The notes under the pieces were generated by a model. It was not told the origin of the DNA. It worked only from the letters and a program-made list of their open reading frames with translations, and searched no databases. Of a stretch of DNA of 64,000 bases, positions 25,577 to 34,167 are shown piece after piece. Made by a program: the position numbers and the translations under genes. Source of the DNA: Planococcus halocryophilus (lineage in GTDB: Bacteria > Bacillota > Bacilli > Bacillales_A > Planococcaceae); contig NZ_JAKVTG010000001.1 in NCBI RefSeq assembly GCF_022489025.1, positions 62,001 through 126,000 of the forward strand, in the 5' to 3' direction. Every line of letters begins with the position of its first letter. The stretch's first letter is position 1.

Positions 25577-25748
25577 GTAAGTTGCTCCTCTATGGATTAT
25601 GGGCCAACCGAGTAATTAGTTCGGATTAATCCAATCTTAATGATGAATATTCCGTATGTTTGTATAAAATTTGGCTAGTAAGAATATTTCATTTTTCTAT
25701 GCTTTTGATATTATACAGTGATTCTTCGCATGCGTAAATGAAAAGAAT

Positions 25749-26384
25749 TTAAAGTGGATCGAATTCAAGAAACTGACTGTCCACAGTACTAATTTGAGCC
25801 TGTCCGTTTGTCAGACCATTTATCCAATCGATAAATTCCATCTCTTTTTTAACGGGAACATAAATATACATGTCTACACCTTCAGTATATTCTAGGTGAT
25901 CTAATGGGAACGGTGATTGACGTATTTCATTCTCAAGCTTTCCAAGCCAAGTGTAATCAATAGAAGTTTTCATTAAATAGTGTAATTGTCTATCGACAAT
26001 CCCAGCGGCTGTAAGAGCAGCTGAAACGGCTTTTCCATAAGCTCGTATTAATCCACCACTACCTAGTTTTATGCCACCGTAATAGCGAGTGACTACAACG
26101 ACAGTATCTTTTAAACCTTGTTTTTTTAAAACTTCGAGCATAGGAAATCCAGCAGTTCCGCTAGGTTCTCCGTCATCATTCGCCTTTTGAATTGAGTCGT
26201 GTTCACCAATTAGGTATGCTGAACAATTATGAGTAGCTGTTTTATGTAGGAGTTTAATCGAATCGATAAACTCTATGGCTTGCTGTTCAGTTTCAGCCCT
26301 AGCAACATGTCCAATAAACCTAGATTTTTGGATAAGTATTTCTGCACTGCCAGAATTGCCTACAGTTGTGTAATTTTCTCGCAA
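25749..26384 (-). CDS. yvyE: YigZ/IMPACT-family protein YvyE
   Basis: 211 residues. The N-terminal IMPACT domain shows KSRFIGHVARAETEQQA, HKTATHNCSAYLIG, ANDDGEPSGTAGFPML and VVVVTRYYGGIKLGSGGLIRAYGKAV; a C-terminal DUF1949-type domain follows. The biochemical role is unsettled (links to translation-factor binding are known for the family). TTG start at 26384 with GGAGG 7 bases upstream. Divergent from degS, as in B. subtilis. Confidence 0.9.
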   Translation of the reverse strand: MRENYTTVGNSGSAEILIQKSRFIGHVARAETEQQAIEFIDSIKLLHKTATHNCSAYLIGEHDSIQKANDDGEPSGTAGFPMLEVLKKQGLKDTVVVVTRYYGGIKLGSGGLIRAYGKAVSAALTAAGIVDRQLHYLMKTSIDYTWLGKLENEIRQSPFPLDHLEYTEGVDMYIYVPVKKEMEFIDWINGLTNGQAQISTVDSQFLEFDPL

Positions 26385-26540
26385 TTTAACTCCTCCTGTT
26401 GTAAAATGAAATCAGATAATTTGTAATGTATATTTAACATTTACTTGCGTATATAGTGATATACTTAATTACAACCGACAAGGTATAAAGAAGCAAGACT
26501 CATACCTAGACACAGTCAGTATAGCTAAGGCGGGTTTGAA

Positions 26541-27686
26541 ATGGCAAAGAAAATCGGTGGGAACATACCTGATTCTATTTTTAATGCAATGTTAGATGGG
26601 ATGGAACAGGCAAAACAAGATATTTTCGTCATTAGTGAAGAAAGTCGCCAAAGTTATGAAGAGATGAAAAATGAACTGGAAGATGTCCGTGTGGAAATTT
26701 CAACGATTATTGAAGCTGGAGATCTTTTAGAAGAAAAGACCCGTGCAGCACGAAGGCGTTTAGCGGAAGTATCTCAATTCTTTAGTTCTTTTACTGAAAG
26801 CGAAGTTCGTCAAGTATACGAACAGGCAAATGACCTTCAAGTAGAATTATCTGTTAATCGCAACGAAGAAAAGAAATGTCGCCAACGACGGGATAAGTTG
26901 CAGCGTCGGCTTCAAATTTTACTTCAGACGATAGAACGAGCTGAAAGCCTAGTCAATCAAATAAATGTCGCTAGCAGTTATTTAGTTTCAGATTATGAAA
27001 ATGTTGACGAAGCGATCGATAAGAATAAGACATTTCAAGATTATAGCCTCCGTATCATCGAAGTGCAAGAGGAAGAAAGAAAGCGTTTATCAAGAGAAAT
27101 TCACGATGGACCTGCCCAAATGATGGCGAATGTTTTGCTTCGTTCAGATTTGATTGAAAGAACGTACCGTGAAAAAGGTCCTGAACCTGCTTTTCAAGAA
27201 ATTACGTCATTAAAAGAAATGGTTAGGCAAGCACTTACTGAAGTGAGAAGAATCATTTATGATTTGCGCCCAATGACACTCGATGATCTCGGGCTAGTTC
27301 CTACTTTGAAAAAGTACATGGATACAATCGAAGAATATAATAAAGGGGTTGGATTGAAGTTTCTTTCAAGTGGAAAAGAAGAACGGTTGCCGAATAATTA
27401 TGAAACGACCATTTTTCGTCTTGTACAAGAAGGGATATCAAACGCAATCCGCCACGGCAAGTCAAATGATATTACGGTAGAAATGAAGTGGTTGAAAAAC
27501 CAAGTGCAAATCATGGTAACAGATAATGGTATAGGTTTCGATCAAGGGATTGTGAAAAATCAATCGTTTGGGTTAACAGGGATGAGAGAACGGATTGAAT
27601 TAGTCGAAGGCAACTTGATTATCAATTCCTCACCTGGTAACGGAACAATGTTAATGTTTCATATACCTTTTAAAAAGGGTATATAA
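26541..27686 (+). CDS. degS: Sensor histidine kinase DegS
   Basis: 381-residue cytoplasmic kinase of the DegS-DegU pair controlling exoenzymes, competence and motility in Bacillales. N-terminal ~180 residues are a long coiled-coil sensor (e.g. ETRARRRL-type and DKLQRRLQILLQTIERAE segments); the phospho-acceptor His is in SREIHDGPAQMMANVL (HisKA_3); the ATP domain has GISNAIRHGKS, VTDNGIGFD and GLTGMRERIELVEGN. No membrane helix. degU begins 27 bases later. Confidence 0.95.
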   Translation: MAKKIGGNIPDSIFNAMLDGMEQAKQDIFVISEESRQSYEEMKNELEDVRVEISTIIEAGDLLEEKTRAARRRLAEVSQFFSSFTESEVRQVYEQANDLQVELSVNRNEEKKCRQRRDKLQRRLQILLQTIERAESLVNQINVASSYLVSDYENVDEAIDKNKTFQDYSLRIIEVQEEERKRLSREIHDGPAQMMANVLLRSDLIERTYREKGPEPAFQEITSLKEMVRQALTEVRRIIYDLRPMTLDDLGLVPTLKKYMDTIEEYNKGVGLKFLSSGKEERLPNNYETTIFRLVQEGISNAIRHGKSNDITVEMKWLKNQVQIMVTDNGIGFDQGIVKNQSFGLTGMRERIELVEGNLIINSSPGNGTMLMFHIPFKKGI

Positions 27687-27713
27687 GATAGGGTATTCGA
27701 GGAGGACGACATA

Positions 27714-28388
27714 ATGACAAAAATAATTATCATTGATGATCACCAACTATTCCGTGAAGGTGTAAAAAGAATTTTAGATTTTGAAAGCTCGTTTGAAGTT
27801 GTTGCCGAAGGTGGCGACGGTGGCGAAGTCATCAAATTATATGAAGAAAATAGACCAGACGTGGTATTGATGGATATTAATATGCCACAAAAAAATGGTG
27901 TAGAAGCTACAGCTGAATTGATTGCTCAATTTCCTGATGCTAAAGTCATTATGCTGTCCATTCACGATGATGAATCGTACGTGACTCACGCGCTTAAAAC
28001 CGGGGCTTTAGGTTATATGCTAAAAGAAATGGATGCAGATGCTATTATTCAAGCGATTAAAGTGGTAGCAAAAGGTGGATCTTATTTACACCCGAAAGTT
28101 ACACGCAATTTAGTAATGGAATTCCGTCGTTTGAGCGAACGTGAAAATAAAGGCTCTTTCCACCAAACGGAAATCCGTCGCCCGTACCATCTTTTAACAA
28201 AACGCGAAAGCGAAGTTCTTCAGTTATTAACAGACGGCCAAAGCAATCGTGTGATTGGTGAAACCTTGTTTATCTCTGAAAAAACAGTTAAAAACCATGT
28301 ATCAAGCATCTTACAAAAAATGCAAGTGAATGACCGTACACAAGCAGTTGTAACTGCTATCAAAAATGGTTGGGTTGAAGTAAGATAA
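27714..28388 (+). CDS. degU: Response regulator DegU
   Basis: 224 residues. Receiver domain: acidic pocket IIDDHQLF, phospho-acceptor Asp in [13 protein letters not shown], Lys in [12 protein letters not shown]-terminal LuxR-type [40 protein letters not shown]. Transcription factor activated by DegS. AGGAGG precedes the ATG. In B. subtilis fakB/comF genes follow directly and comFA is a DegU-related competence gene; here a repeat element and a leftward exonuclease gene intervene. Confidence 0.95.
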   Translation: MTKIIIIDDHQLFREGVKRILDFESSFEVVAEGGDGGEVIKLYEENRPDVVLMDINMPQKNGVEATAELIAQFPDAKVIMLSIHDDESYVTHALKTGALGYMLKEMDADAIIQAIKVVAKGGSYLHPKVTRNLVMEFRRLSERENKGSFHQTEIRRPYHLLTKRESEVLQLLTDGQSNRVIGETLFISEKTVKNHVSSILQKMQVNDRTQAVVTAIKNGWVEVR

Positions 28389-28430
28389 AAAACGGGGAAT
28401 CTGCGTATTGGCAGATTCCTCGTTTTTTTT
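28387..28430 (+). terminator. degU terminator
   Basis: 18-base arms (28387-28404 / 28411-28428) with a G-T mismatch, GC core GGGGAATCTGC, then eight T. Confidence 0.9.
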
Positions 28431-28440
28431 TACTTTTTAG

Positions 28441-28589
28441 CTCTACACGGCTGCTTCCGCTTTTCCTTGTCTAGACTCCAGCAACCAGCTCCTCGGGTCG
28501 TAAGTCGTTCTGGCTGTGTGGCTGAAAAGATGCCACTTCGCCAGCTCGCCTTACGCCTGTCGGAGCTAAAACGGTTGCTTCCGCTTTTC
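28441..28589. repeat. Intergenic repeat element with terminal direct repeats
   Basis: About 150 GC-richer bases between the degU terminator and the exonuclease stop codon. The ends carry near-identical direct repeats: CGGCTGCTTCCGCTTTTC at 28448-28465 and CGGTTGCTTCCGCTTTTC at 28572-28589. The inside (TCTAGACTCCAGCAACCAGC...) has the look of short intergenic repeats common in Bacillus and Geobacillus genomes (TCTAGCTCCAGC family). No ORF. A related short remnant lies at 33299-33335. Confidence 0.6.
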
Positions 28590-29198
28590 TCATAACCGGT
28601 CGTAGCAGTATTGGTAGATGGCTGCTGTTGCTAGGCAATCGCCTAATGCATCGTGGGCATCGTGTTCTAGTTTTAAAAATGCGGTTAAGGTTGTTAATTT
28701 GTGGTTGGGTGTTTGAGTAATCGCTTTTCTCGCCAATTTTACTGTATCGATTACAGTGTATTCGGGAATTGGTGTGATATCTTCAAGTGCATAAAGAAAG
28801 CCCATATCGAAAGGTGCATTATGCGCAATGATCGGCAGATCTCCGATAAAAGTAATTAGGTCATGAGCGATTTCTTCAATAACAGGAGCATTTTCTACAT
28901 CTTTATTTGTGATTCCTGTAATTCGAGTAATTGTGTTTGAAATCGGGCATTGGGGATTTACCATCAAGTACATGGTTTCTTCACGCTCGTGATTCATATA
29001 TTTAACTGCACCGATTTGGATTATTTTATCGTTTCCAGGACGCAACCCGGTGGTTTCAAAATCCAAAACAACGTAATTCTCTACTTTCTGCATACTCGAT
29101 TTGTATTTCTTTGGTCGAGCAGGTTGTTTACGGCTCCACTGGGGACGCGTTTCTTTCATTTTTTGTTCTAAAATTTGTCGTGCATCTCTTTTTTCCAT
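28590..29198 (-). CDS. DnaQ-like 3'-5' exonuclease
   Basis: 202 residues from the ATG at 29198 (GGAGG 7 bases upstream); the open frame extends to 29534 but that part lies antisense to the next gene and has no ribosome site. DEDDh exonuclease motifs are all present: Exo I VLDFETTGL, Exo II IIAHNAPFDMGFL, Exo III HDALGDCLATA. The N-terminus (~50 residues, KRDARQILEQKMKETRPQWSRK) is basic. Related to the epsilon subunit of DNA polymerase III or the DinG exonuclease domain, but stand-alone; probably trims DNA or RNA 3' ends. It sits antisense inside the otherwise conserved degU-fakB-comFA block. Confidence 0.85.
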   Translation of the reverse strand: MEKRDARQILEQKMKETRPQWSRKQPARPKKYKSSMQKVENYVVLDFETTGLRPGNDKIIQIGAVKYMNHEREETMYLMVNPQCPISNTITRITGITNKDVENAPVIEEIAHDLITFIGDLPIIAHNAPFDMGFLYALEDITPIPEYTVIDTVKLARKAITQTPNHKLTTLTAFLKLEHDAHDALGDCLATAAIYQYCYDRL

Positions 29199-29328
29199 GT
29201 GAACGCCTCCTTTATTTCTACATACTAGTGTATCGCAAATCTGAAAAAAATTCTGTTTTGATAGATGACACAGTTTCTTCATTGTATTCGCTATCTCCCT
29301 ATGGCAAAATGAAGCGCAGGAGGAATGC

Positions 29329-29916
29329 ATGATGAAAAAAATGATTATAGCGACAGGCCTAATTTTGACACTAGCTGCCTGTTCAAATTCCGAAGAACCT
29401 TCAGTCAATGAAAACACGGTCGAAGATGGGAATGCAACTAGCGAAAATAATGCGGTTAACCACGGGATTGAAGAAACGGAAGTAAAGGAAGAAAAGACAG
29501 AAAAAATTGGTTTTACAGTAGATGACCAAGGCAATATTATAGCAGCGGACGTACCTGAAGAACCGGCCAGTCATTTATTGGCTGCTTATAAAGAATATAT
29601 AGCGGCATTTAACTCTGAAGACATTGATCGATATATGAATACCATTGCGCAAGATCCTGATGGATTTGATCGGGAGGAAGATAAAGCCGCTTTAGTTCAA
29701 GCTTTTGAAACTTATGATAGCGTATATGAAACAAGTGATGAGACCATTGTAAAATACGAAGAAAATCGCGCAGAAGTTTTTGCTTCCCTTAATGTGAAGA
29801 TGAAAGCTGAAAATTCCAAAGATGCTGTCGAGCAAACGGCTCGTCAAGTGGTCATTTTTAAAAAAGAAAACGATGAATGGAAAGTAAGCGGTGTGCATCT
29901 AGTTGGCAATCAATAA
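29329..29916 (+). CDS. Predicted lipoprotein
   Basis: 195 residues. MMKKMIIATGLILTLAACSN is a lipoprotein signal with lipobox LAAC, so Cys18 should be lipidated and the protein anchored outside. An acidic linker rich in Glu/Asn follows (to ~residue 75), then a domain of ~115 residues (LLAAYKEYIAAFNSEDIDRYMNTIAQDPDGF ... VKMKAENSKDAVEQTARQVVIFKKENDEWKVSGVHLVG) with the look of an NTF2/SnoaL-type cone fold. Function unknown. AGGAGG precedes the paired ATGs at 29329/29332. Ends at its own terminator. Confidence 0.75.
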   Translation: MMKKMIIATGLILTLAACSNSEEPSVNENTVEDGNATSENNAVNHGIEETEVKEEKTEKIGFTVDDQGNIIAADVPEEPASHLLAAYKEYIAAFNSEDIDRYMNTIAQDPDGFDREEDKAALVQAFETYDSVYETSDETIVKYEENRAEVFASLNVKMKAENSKDAVEQTARQVVIFKKENDEWKVSGVHLVGNQ

Positions 29917-29947
29917 AAATTTCCCGCGCATTGCGGGGGATTTTTTT
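29915..29947 (+). terminator. Lipoprotein gene terminator
   Basis: 13-base arms (AAAAATTTCCCGC with G-T pairs to the right arm) and seven T at the end. Confidence 0.8.
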
Positions 29948-30017
29948 GTTTAGTCATTTTATTTATGTCTTTTCTATGGCAAATTTTGATAAACTAGCAG
30001 AGGAGGCTGATTTATTC

Positions 30018-30851
30018 ATGAAAACAGCAGTTGTAACAGATAGTACTTCTTATTTGCCAAAAGAAACACTAGAAATGCTTGATATTCATACGGTTTCGCT
30101 AGAAGTCACTTTTGGAAACCAGTCTTTTAAAGAAGCTGATTTAAAAGTAGAAGAATTTTATCAAAAAGCTAAAGAAGAATTCCCGAAAACTTCACAGCCA
30201 CCACTAGGCGAATTCGTGGAATTGTACGATCAGCTTTCAGCTCATTATGATGAAATCGTTTCTATTCATTTATCGAGCGGCATTAGTGGAACTTATGCAG
30301 GCTCCATTCAGGCAGCTGAAATGGTTGATGGCATAAAAGTTTATTCTTTTGATACGGAGCTTACTTGTGCGTTGCAAGGGTTTTATGCGGTGAAAGCTGC
30401 CGAAATGGCTAAAGATGGGGCAGATGCTCAAGCAATTTTAGCCGAACTACACGAAATGAAAAAAACATTACGTGCTTATTTTATGGTTGAGGATTTGAAA
30501 CACTTACAGCGTGGAGGACGATTGTCCAGTGCACAAGCTTTAGTCGGGGGCATGTTGCAAATCAAACCAATTTTACATTTTGACAACAAAGTCATTGTGC
30601 CATTTGAAAAGATTCGGACGCGCAAAAAAGCAATGAATCGCATTGTGAACTTATTAAAAAATGCGAGTAAAGGTGACAAAAAGTTGAAAGCAACAATTAT
30701 TCATGCTAATCGGCTAGAAGAAGCTAAGCAGTGGCAAAAAGAATTGGAAATGACTTGCCCACTAGTGGAATTTGAAATTTCTTGTTTTGGACCAGTTATT
30801 GGTACACATTTAGGTGAAGGAGCAATGGGTCTTGGTTGGGTAGAAAAATAA
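30018..30851 (+). CDS. fakB: DegV/FakB-family fatty acid-binding protein
   Basis: 277 residues. DegV-fold proteins bind a fatty acid and present it to the FakA kinase for phosphorylation. Seen: TAVVTDSTSYLPKE, SIHLSSGISGTYAGS (ligand-contact loop), YFMVEDLKHLQRGGRLS and VIGTHLGEGAMGLGW. AGGAGG lies 11 bases before the ATG. In B. subtilis the same gene (degV/yviA) sits between degU and comFA, which supports orthology. A second DegV protein is encoded at 59.9 kb. Confidence 0.88.
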   Translation: MKTAVVTDSTSYLPKETLEMLDIHTVSLEVTFGNQSFKEADLKVEEFYQKAKEEFPKTSQPPLGEFVELYDQLSAHYDEIVSIHLSSGISGTYAGSIQAAEMVDGIKVYSFDTELTCALQGFYAVKAAEMAKDGADAQAILAELHEMKKTLRAYFMVEDLKHLQRGGRLSSAQALVGGMLQIKPILHFDNKVIVPFEKIRTRKKAMNRIVNLLKNASKGDKKLKATIIHANRLEEAKQWQKELEMTCPLVEFEISCFGPVIGTHLGEGAMGLGWVEK

Positions 30852-30891
30852 AACCTGCTGAGGCTTTTTCTCAATCGAAAGGTGGTTGGAA

Positions 30892-32214
30892 ATGAAGCAA
30901 GTAGAAGAATTTCTAACGGGTAGAATATGGCTCAGGCATTTTATCCCTTTTCCTAAGGAGCAAATAGACCGAGCAATATTAAATGGATCTGTCACTACTC
31001 GATTCGGAATAACAGACGAAAAACAATGTATACGATGCCTCGAACATTCACTTCAAAAAATAGTTCCTTTTTATTGCGAGGCATGTCAGCAGATTTGTCA
31101 TTATTGTCGGCATTGTATCAAAATGGGACGCATCAGTTCTTGTACAGAATTGATAACTTGGGCGCTTCCCTCAACGAACCTTCTTCAAAGCCATTCATTT
31201 AATTGGACTGGCAATTTAACTCCCCTACAACAAAGAGCCTCACACGAAGTTCAAAAAAGTATTTCACAAAAAAATGATCACCTTATTTATGCGGTTTGCG
31301 GAGCAGGAAAAACCGAATTGCTGTTTCCACCAATTTTCGAGGCATTGAAAATTGGATTGCGGATTTGTCTTGCTGCACCTCGAACAGACGTAGTGTTGGA
31401 GTTGACTCCGAGACTGCGTGCGGCGTTTCCGAATACCATCATTCATAGTTTGTATGGAAATGCTCCTGAAGAACTGGGCTTTGCGCAGCTAGTTGTTACA
31501 ACAACACATCAATTGTATCGTTTTGAAAATGCTTTCGATGTCATGATTGTAGATGAAGCAGACGCGTTTCCTTATTCCTATGACATCGCGTTAAAAAGAG
31601 CTGTAGTCAAAGCGAAGAAAAAAGAAGCACCGATTGTTTATGTCTCGGCAACACCTTCAACTGAGTTATTAAAACAAGTAGCCCATGTGTCTAAACTATT
31701 TAAGCGGTTTCACGGATATCCATTACCGATTCCGAAATTCCAGTCTTTGTGGAGATATGATAAGACATTTGCGAAAGGACAACTCCCCAAAAAATTAACC
31801 GTTTGGGTAGATGAAAAAATAGACAAAAAAGAACCCTTCCTTTTATTTTTTCCGACGATTGAATTAATAGAACAAGCAATTGATATATTTAAAAGAAAGT
31901 ATCCAGCACTCGAAGCAGTCTATTCACAAGATGCAGACAGAAAAGAAAAAGTCATGAAACTTCGTCAAAAAGAAATTCCAGGTTTGATAACGTCGACAAT
32001 TTTAGAACGTGGTATTACGATTCCAAACGTGCAAGTTGCGGTAATTGGCGCGGACGAAGCCATTTTTGACGCAGCTGCTCTGATCCAAATTTCAGGGCGT
32101 GTCGGCAGATCTAGTGAATATCCAGATGGCGAAATCATCTTTTTTCATAATGGCATCACACGACAAATGGACAAAGCCAAAAAAATGATTATTTCCTACA
32201 ACGGAGGATTGTAG
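30892..32214 (+). CDS. comFA: Competence helicase ComFA
   Basis: 440-residue DEAD-box ATPase that drives single-stranded DNA import during natural transformation. Near residues 45-80 a zinc site (CIRCLEHS ... CEACQQICHYCRHC); then Walker A AVCGAGKTE, Walker B MIVDEADAFPY, motif III YVSATPS, and motif VI QISGRVGRSSEYPDG. ATG at 30892 follows AAAGGTGG. comFC begins one base after its stop region; comFB, present between them in B. subtilis, is absent. Confidence 0.93.
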   Translation: MKQVEEFLTGRIWLRHFIPFPKEQIDRAILNGSVTTRFGITDEKQCIRCLEHSLQKIVPFYCEACQQICHYCRHCIKMGRISSCTELITWALPSTNLLQSHSFNWTGNLTPLQQRASHEVQKSISQKNDHLIYAVCGAGKTELLFPPIFEALKIGLRICLAAPRTDVVLELTPRLRAAFPNTIIHSLYGNAPEELGFAQLVVTTTHQLYRFENAFDVMIVDEADAFPYSYDIALKRAVVKAKKKEAPIVYVSATPSTELLKQVAHVSKLFKRFHGYPLPIPKFQSLWRYDKTFAKGQLPKKLTVWVDEKIDKKEPFLLFFPTIELIEQAIDIFKRKYPALEAVYSQDADRKEKVMKLRQKEIPGLITSTILERGITIPNVQVAVIGADEAIFDAAALIQISGRVGRSSEYPDGEIIFFHNGITRQMDKAKKMIISYNGGL

Positions 32215-32215
32215 A

Positions 32216-32872
32216 ATGAATTGTTATTTATGTGATCGAACTATACCACTTCAAGTAACGTGGAGAAGTATTTTTTTTACGGAACGAGAAGAAGTCATTT
32301 GTTTCCAATGTCAAACCGAGTTTGAACGCATAGAGACGGGGTGTCCGATTTGCAGCGCAGTAGGAGAAGAGAAATGTCTCGATTGTTGTGAATGGGAAAA
32401 AACAGAATATGCAGGGCTGATTGATAATGGGAAAAGTTTGTATCGTTATAATCCTGCTATGAAAGAATACTTGCATCGCTATAAATTTTTACAAGATGTC
32501 GTACTTTCAGAAGTATTTGCGAAACAATTAAAAGAGGAATTACGAGGACAGAAATCGGTGATTGTACCCATACCGATGAATGAAAACAAGCTGAGACAGC
32601 GAACTTTTTCTCAAGTGGATCGTTTACTTGACGCTGCATCTATACCTTACGTGCACGTTCTCGGAAAACATGAAATTGGTTTAGGTGGAAAATCGAAAGT
32701 TGAACGAATCGCGCTACAAGATGTTTTTTGGTGGAATGGGCAACCTGTACCAGAAAAAATATTATTGTTTGATGATTTGTATACAACCGGAAGTACGCTG
32801 CGCTTAGCTGCAAAAGTATTGAAGGAGAAGGGCGCAAAAGAAATTAAGACATTAACACTTATTCGCGCTTGA
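32216..32872 (+). CDS. comFC: ComFC/GntX-type phosphoribosyltransferase-like protein
   Basis: 218 residues needed with ComFA for DNA uptake. N-terminal four-Cys zinc module (CYLCDRT ... CFQC, then CPIC ... CLDCC); central RYKFLQDV; C-terminal phosphoribosyltransferase fold with PIPMNENKLRQRTFSQ and the PRPP loop ILLFDDLYTTGSTL. One base separates it from comFA, so the two are coupled. Confidence 0.92.
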   Translation: MNCYLCDRTIPLQVTWRSIFFTEREEVICFQCQTEFERIETGCPICSAVGEEKCLDCCEWEKTEYAGLIDNGKSLYRYNPAMKEYLHRYKFLQDVVLSEVFAKQLKEELRGQKSVIVPIPMNENKLRQRTFSQVDRLLDAASIPYVHVLGKHEIGLGGKSKVERIALQDVFWWNGQPVPEKILLFDDLYTTGSTLRLAAKVLKEKGAKEIKTLTLIRA

Positions 32873-32898
32873 TAAATAAAATATTAGGAGTGGTTGCC

Positions 32899-33246
32899 AT
32901 GTTTTATAAACGATCAGAAAGCTTTCGGTATACATTTGGAGCACCACCAGAAATAAAGCTGAAATTGATGAAGCCAATTGGAAATTTGACGATTTATTGC
33001 TTATTACTCGATGTTTCTCCGAAAGGAGCCAAACTTTATTCTGAAAAAGAGCTAAAGATAACAGATGAGATTGTGCGCTTAAAATTTGTCTTAAATCACG
33101 AGACAATTACCGCAGATGCTAAGATTGTTTGGAAACAGCAGTATGAGGAAGGTTGGCTATACGGCGTAGACTTTGAGCGCAATCCGGTAAAGGAATTACT
33201 CATTTCTACGGAAATACGAGAGTTGAAGGAATTCGAACTGCATTAA
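32899..33246 (+). CDS. PilZ-domain protein
   Basis: 115 residues from the ATG at 32899 (AGGAG 8 bases before); a frame opening at 32869 overlaps comFC. A PilZ-type beta-barrel is suggested by YKRSESFRYTFG at the start (a weak form of the RxxxR motif), then LDVSPKGAKLYSE (D-x-S-x-x-G-A type) and WLYGVDFERN. PilZ domains bind cyclic di-GMP; here the second motif is D-V-S-P-K-G-A, close to the D/NxSxxG consensus, so binding is possible but not certain. Confidence 0.8.
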   Translation: MFYKRSESFRYTFGAPPEIKLKLMKPIGNLTIYCLLLDVSPKGAKLYSEKELKITDEIVRLKFVLNHETITADAKIVWKQQYEEGWLYGVDFERNPVKELLISTEIRELKEFELH

Positions 33247-33271
33247 AAAGCCCGGCCATGGCCGGGTTTTT
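33245..33271 (+). terminator. Terminator after PilZ gene
   Basis: Palindrome CCCGGCCATGGCCGGG (33251-33266) flanked by AAAAAG and TTTTT; strong GC stem and T-run. Confidence 0.88.
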
Positions 33272-33298
33272 GTTATTTTCAATTGAGTTTTGCCTTAT

Positions 33299-33335
33299 GC
33301 CCGTAGAATCTACGGGGCTGCTTTTGCTTTTCTTT
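33299..33335. repeat. Short remnant related to the 28.4-kb repeat element
   Basis: A palindrome CCCGTAGAATCTACGGG (33300-33316) is followed by GGCTGCTTTTGCTTTTC, which differs at two positions from the direct-repeat end GGCTGCTTCCGCTTTTC at 28.4 kb. It lies immediately after the SDR stop codon on the complement. Confidence 0.45.
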
Positions 33336-34041
33336 AGTGCTCGTAAATCATTTTTCTTGTCATGCCCCCGTCGATGTTTATGCACTCTCCGGTAATAAAT
33401 GAGTTTTGAGGGTTGCTTAAAAATAAGCAAGCACGGGCAACATCCGCGGGATCACCAACACGGCCACTCCAATGCTGCTGGTGGTCGATGTCTCGTAGGT
33501 CTTCAAGTTCTCCGGTATGAATCCAACCTGGCGCTATTGAGTTGACGCGAATTCCTTGTTCATTGAAAGTTGCAGCCAAAGAATGAGTCAGCGCATAAAT
33601 GCCACCTTTTGATGCCGAATAGGTTTCTGTATTAGGTTCTGACATAAACGCCCGAGTCGAAGTCATGTTGATAATCGAGCGGATGTCTTCCGTCATATAA
33701 CGGGCTGCTTCTCGACTACAAATAAAGACGCTTTTTAAATTAGTATCTATCACATGGTCCCATTCTTTCTCTTCTACTTCCCAAATGGATTTAAAGTTTG
33801 AGATGCCAGCATTATTAACTAAGGCATGGACAGCACCGTGATCTTCATGAATTTGTTTGAATACCGAAATGACCTCTTCAAAATTGCCGACATCGCATTT
33901 ACGATACTCTACGTCTTTTATTTCAACTGCTTGAATATCTAATCCAATCACTCGAGCCCCTTCAATAGCAAAATGTGTTGCGATACTTTTACCGATGCCA
34001 TGAGATGCACCTGTGACAATGATTGTTTTATTGGTGAACAT
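33334..34041 (-). CDS. Short-chain dehydrogenase/reductase (SDR)
   Basis: 235 residues of the classical SDR fold: cofactor loop IVTGASHGIGKS, VNNAGISN, Ser in INMTSTRAF, catalytic YSASKGG and the PG region NSIAPGWIHTGEL. D at the end of beta-2 (IGLDIQAVE) suggests NAD preference. Oxidises or reduces an alcohol/carbonyl; the substrate is unknown. ATG at 34041 has AAGGAG 9 bases upstream; a TTG at 34050 abuts that site. It lies antisense in the comF-hpf interval. Confidence 0.85.
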   Translation of the reverse strand: MFTNKTIIVTGASHGIGKSIATHFAIEGARVIGLDIQAVEIKDVEYRKCDVGNFEEVISVFKQIHEDHGAVHALVNNAGISNFKSIWEVEEKEWDHVIDTNLKSVFICSREAARYMTEDIRSIINMTSTRAFMSEPNTETYSASKGGIYALTHSLAATFNEQGIRVNSIAPGWIHTGELEDLRDIDHQQHWSGRVGDPADVARACLFLSNPQNSFITGECINIDGGMTRKMIYEH

Positions 34042-34099
34042 TTGCCTCAACTCCTTATTCTCTTATTTTACCTTCAAAAATGTTTTTAAAACTTTTTTT

Positions 34100-34125
34100 G
34101 TTTTAAGAAGGAGAGTTGAGGGAAA
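34100..34125 (+). promoter_or_regulatory. SigB-like promoter candidate of hpf
   Basis: GTTTTA at 34100-34105, 14-base spacer, GGGAAA at 34120-34125. The -10 is imperfect, but hpf (yvyD) is a known SigB/SigH target in B. subtilis. Confidence 0.45.
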
Positions 34126-34167
34126 GTATAGAATTGTATAGATAGCACAATAGAAGGAGGAGTTAAT

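Noticed and set aside
28441-28590. tRNA or structured small RNA in the GC-rich patch after degU
   Set aside because: No cloverleaf, anticodon arm or CCA end; the direct-repeat ends fit a repeat element better.
29199-29534. 112-residue extension of the DnaQ-like exonuclease
   Set aside because: It runs antisense into the lipoprotein gene; the ATG at 29198 has a strong ribosome site and the domain starts there.
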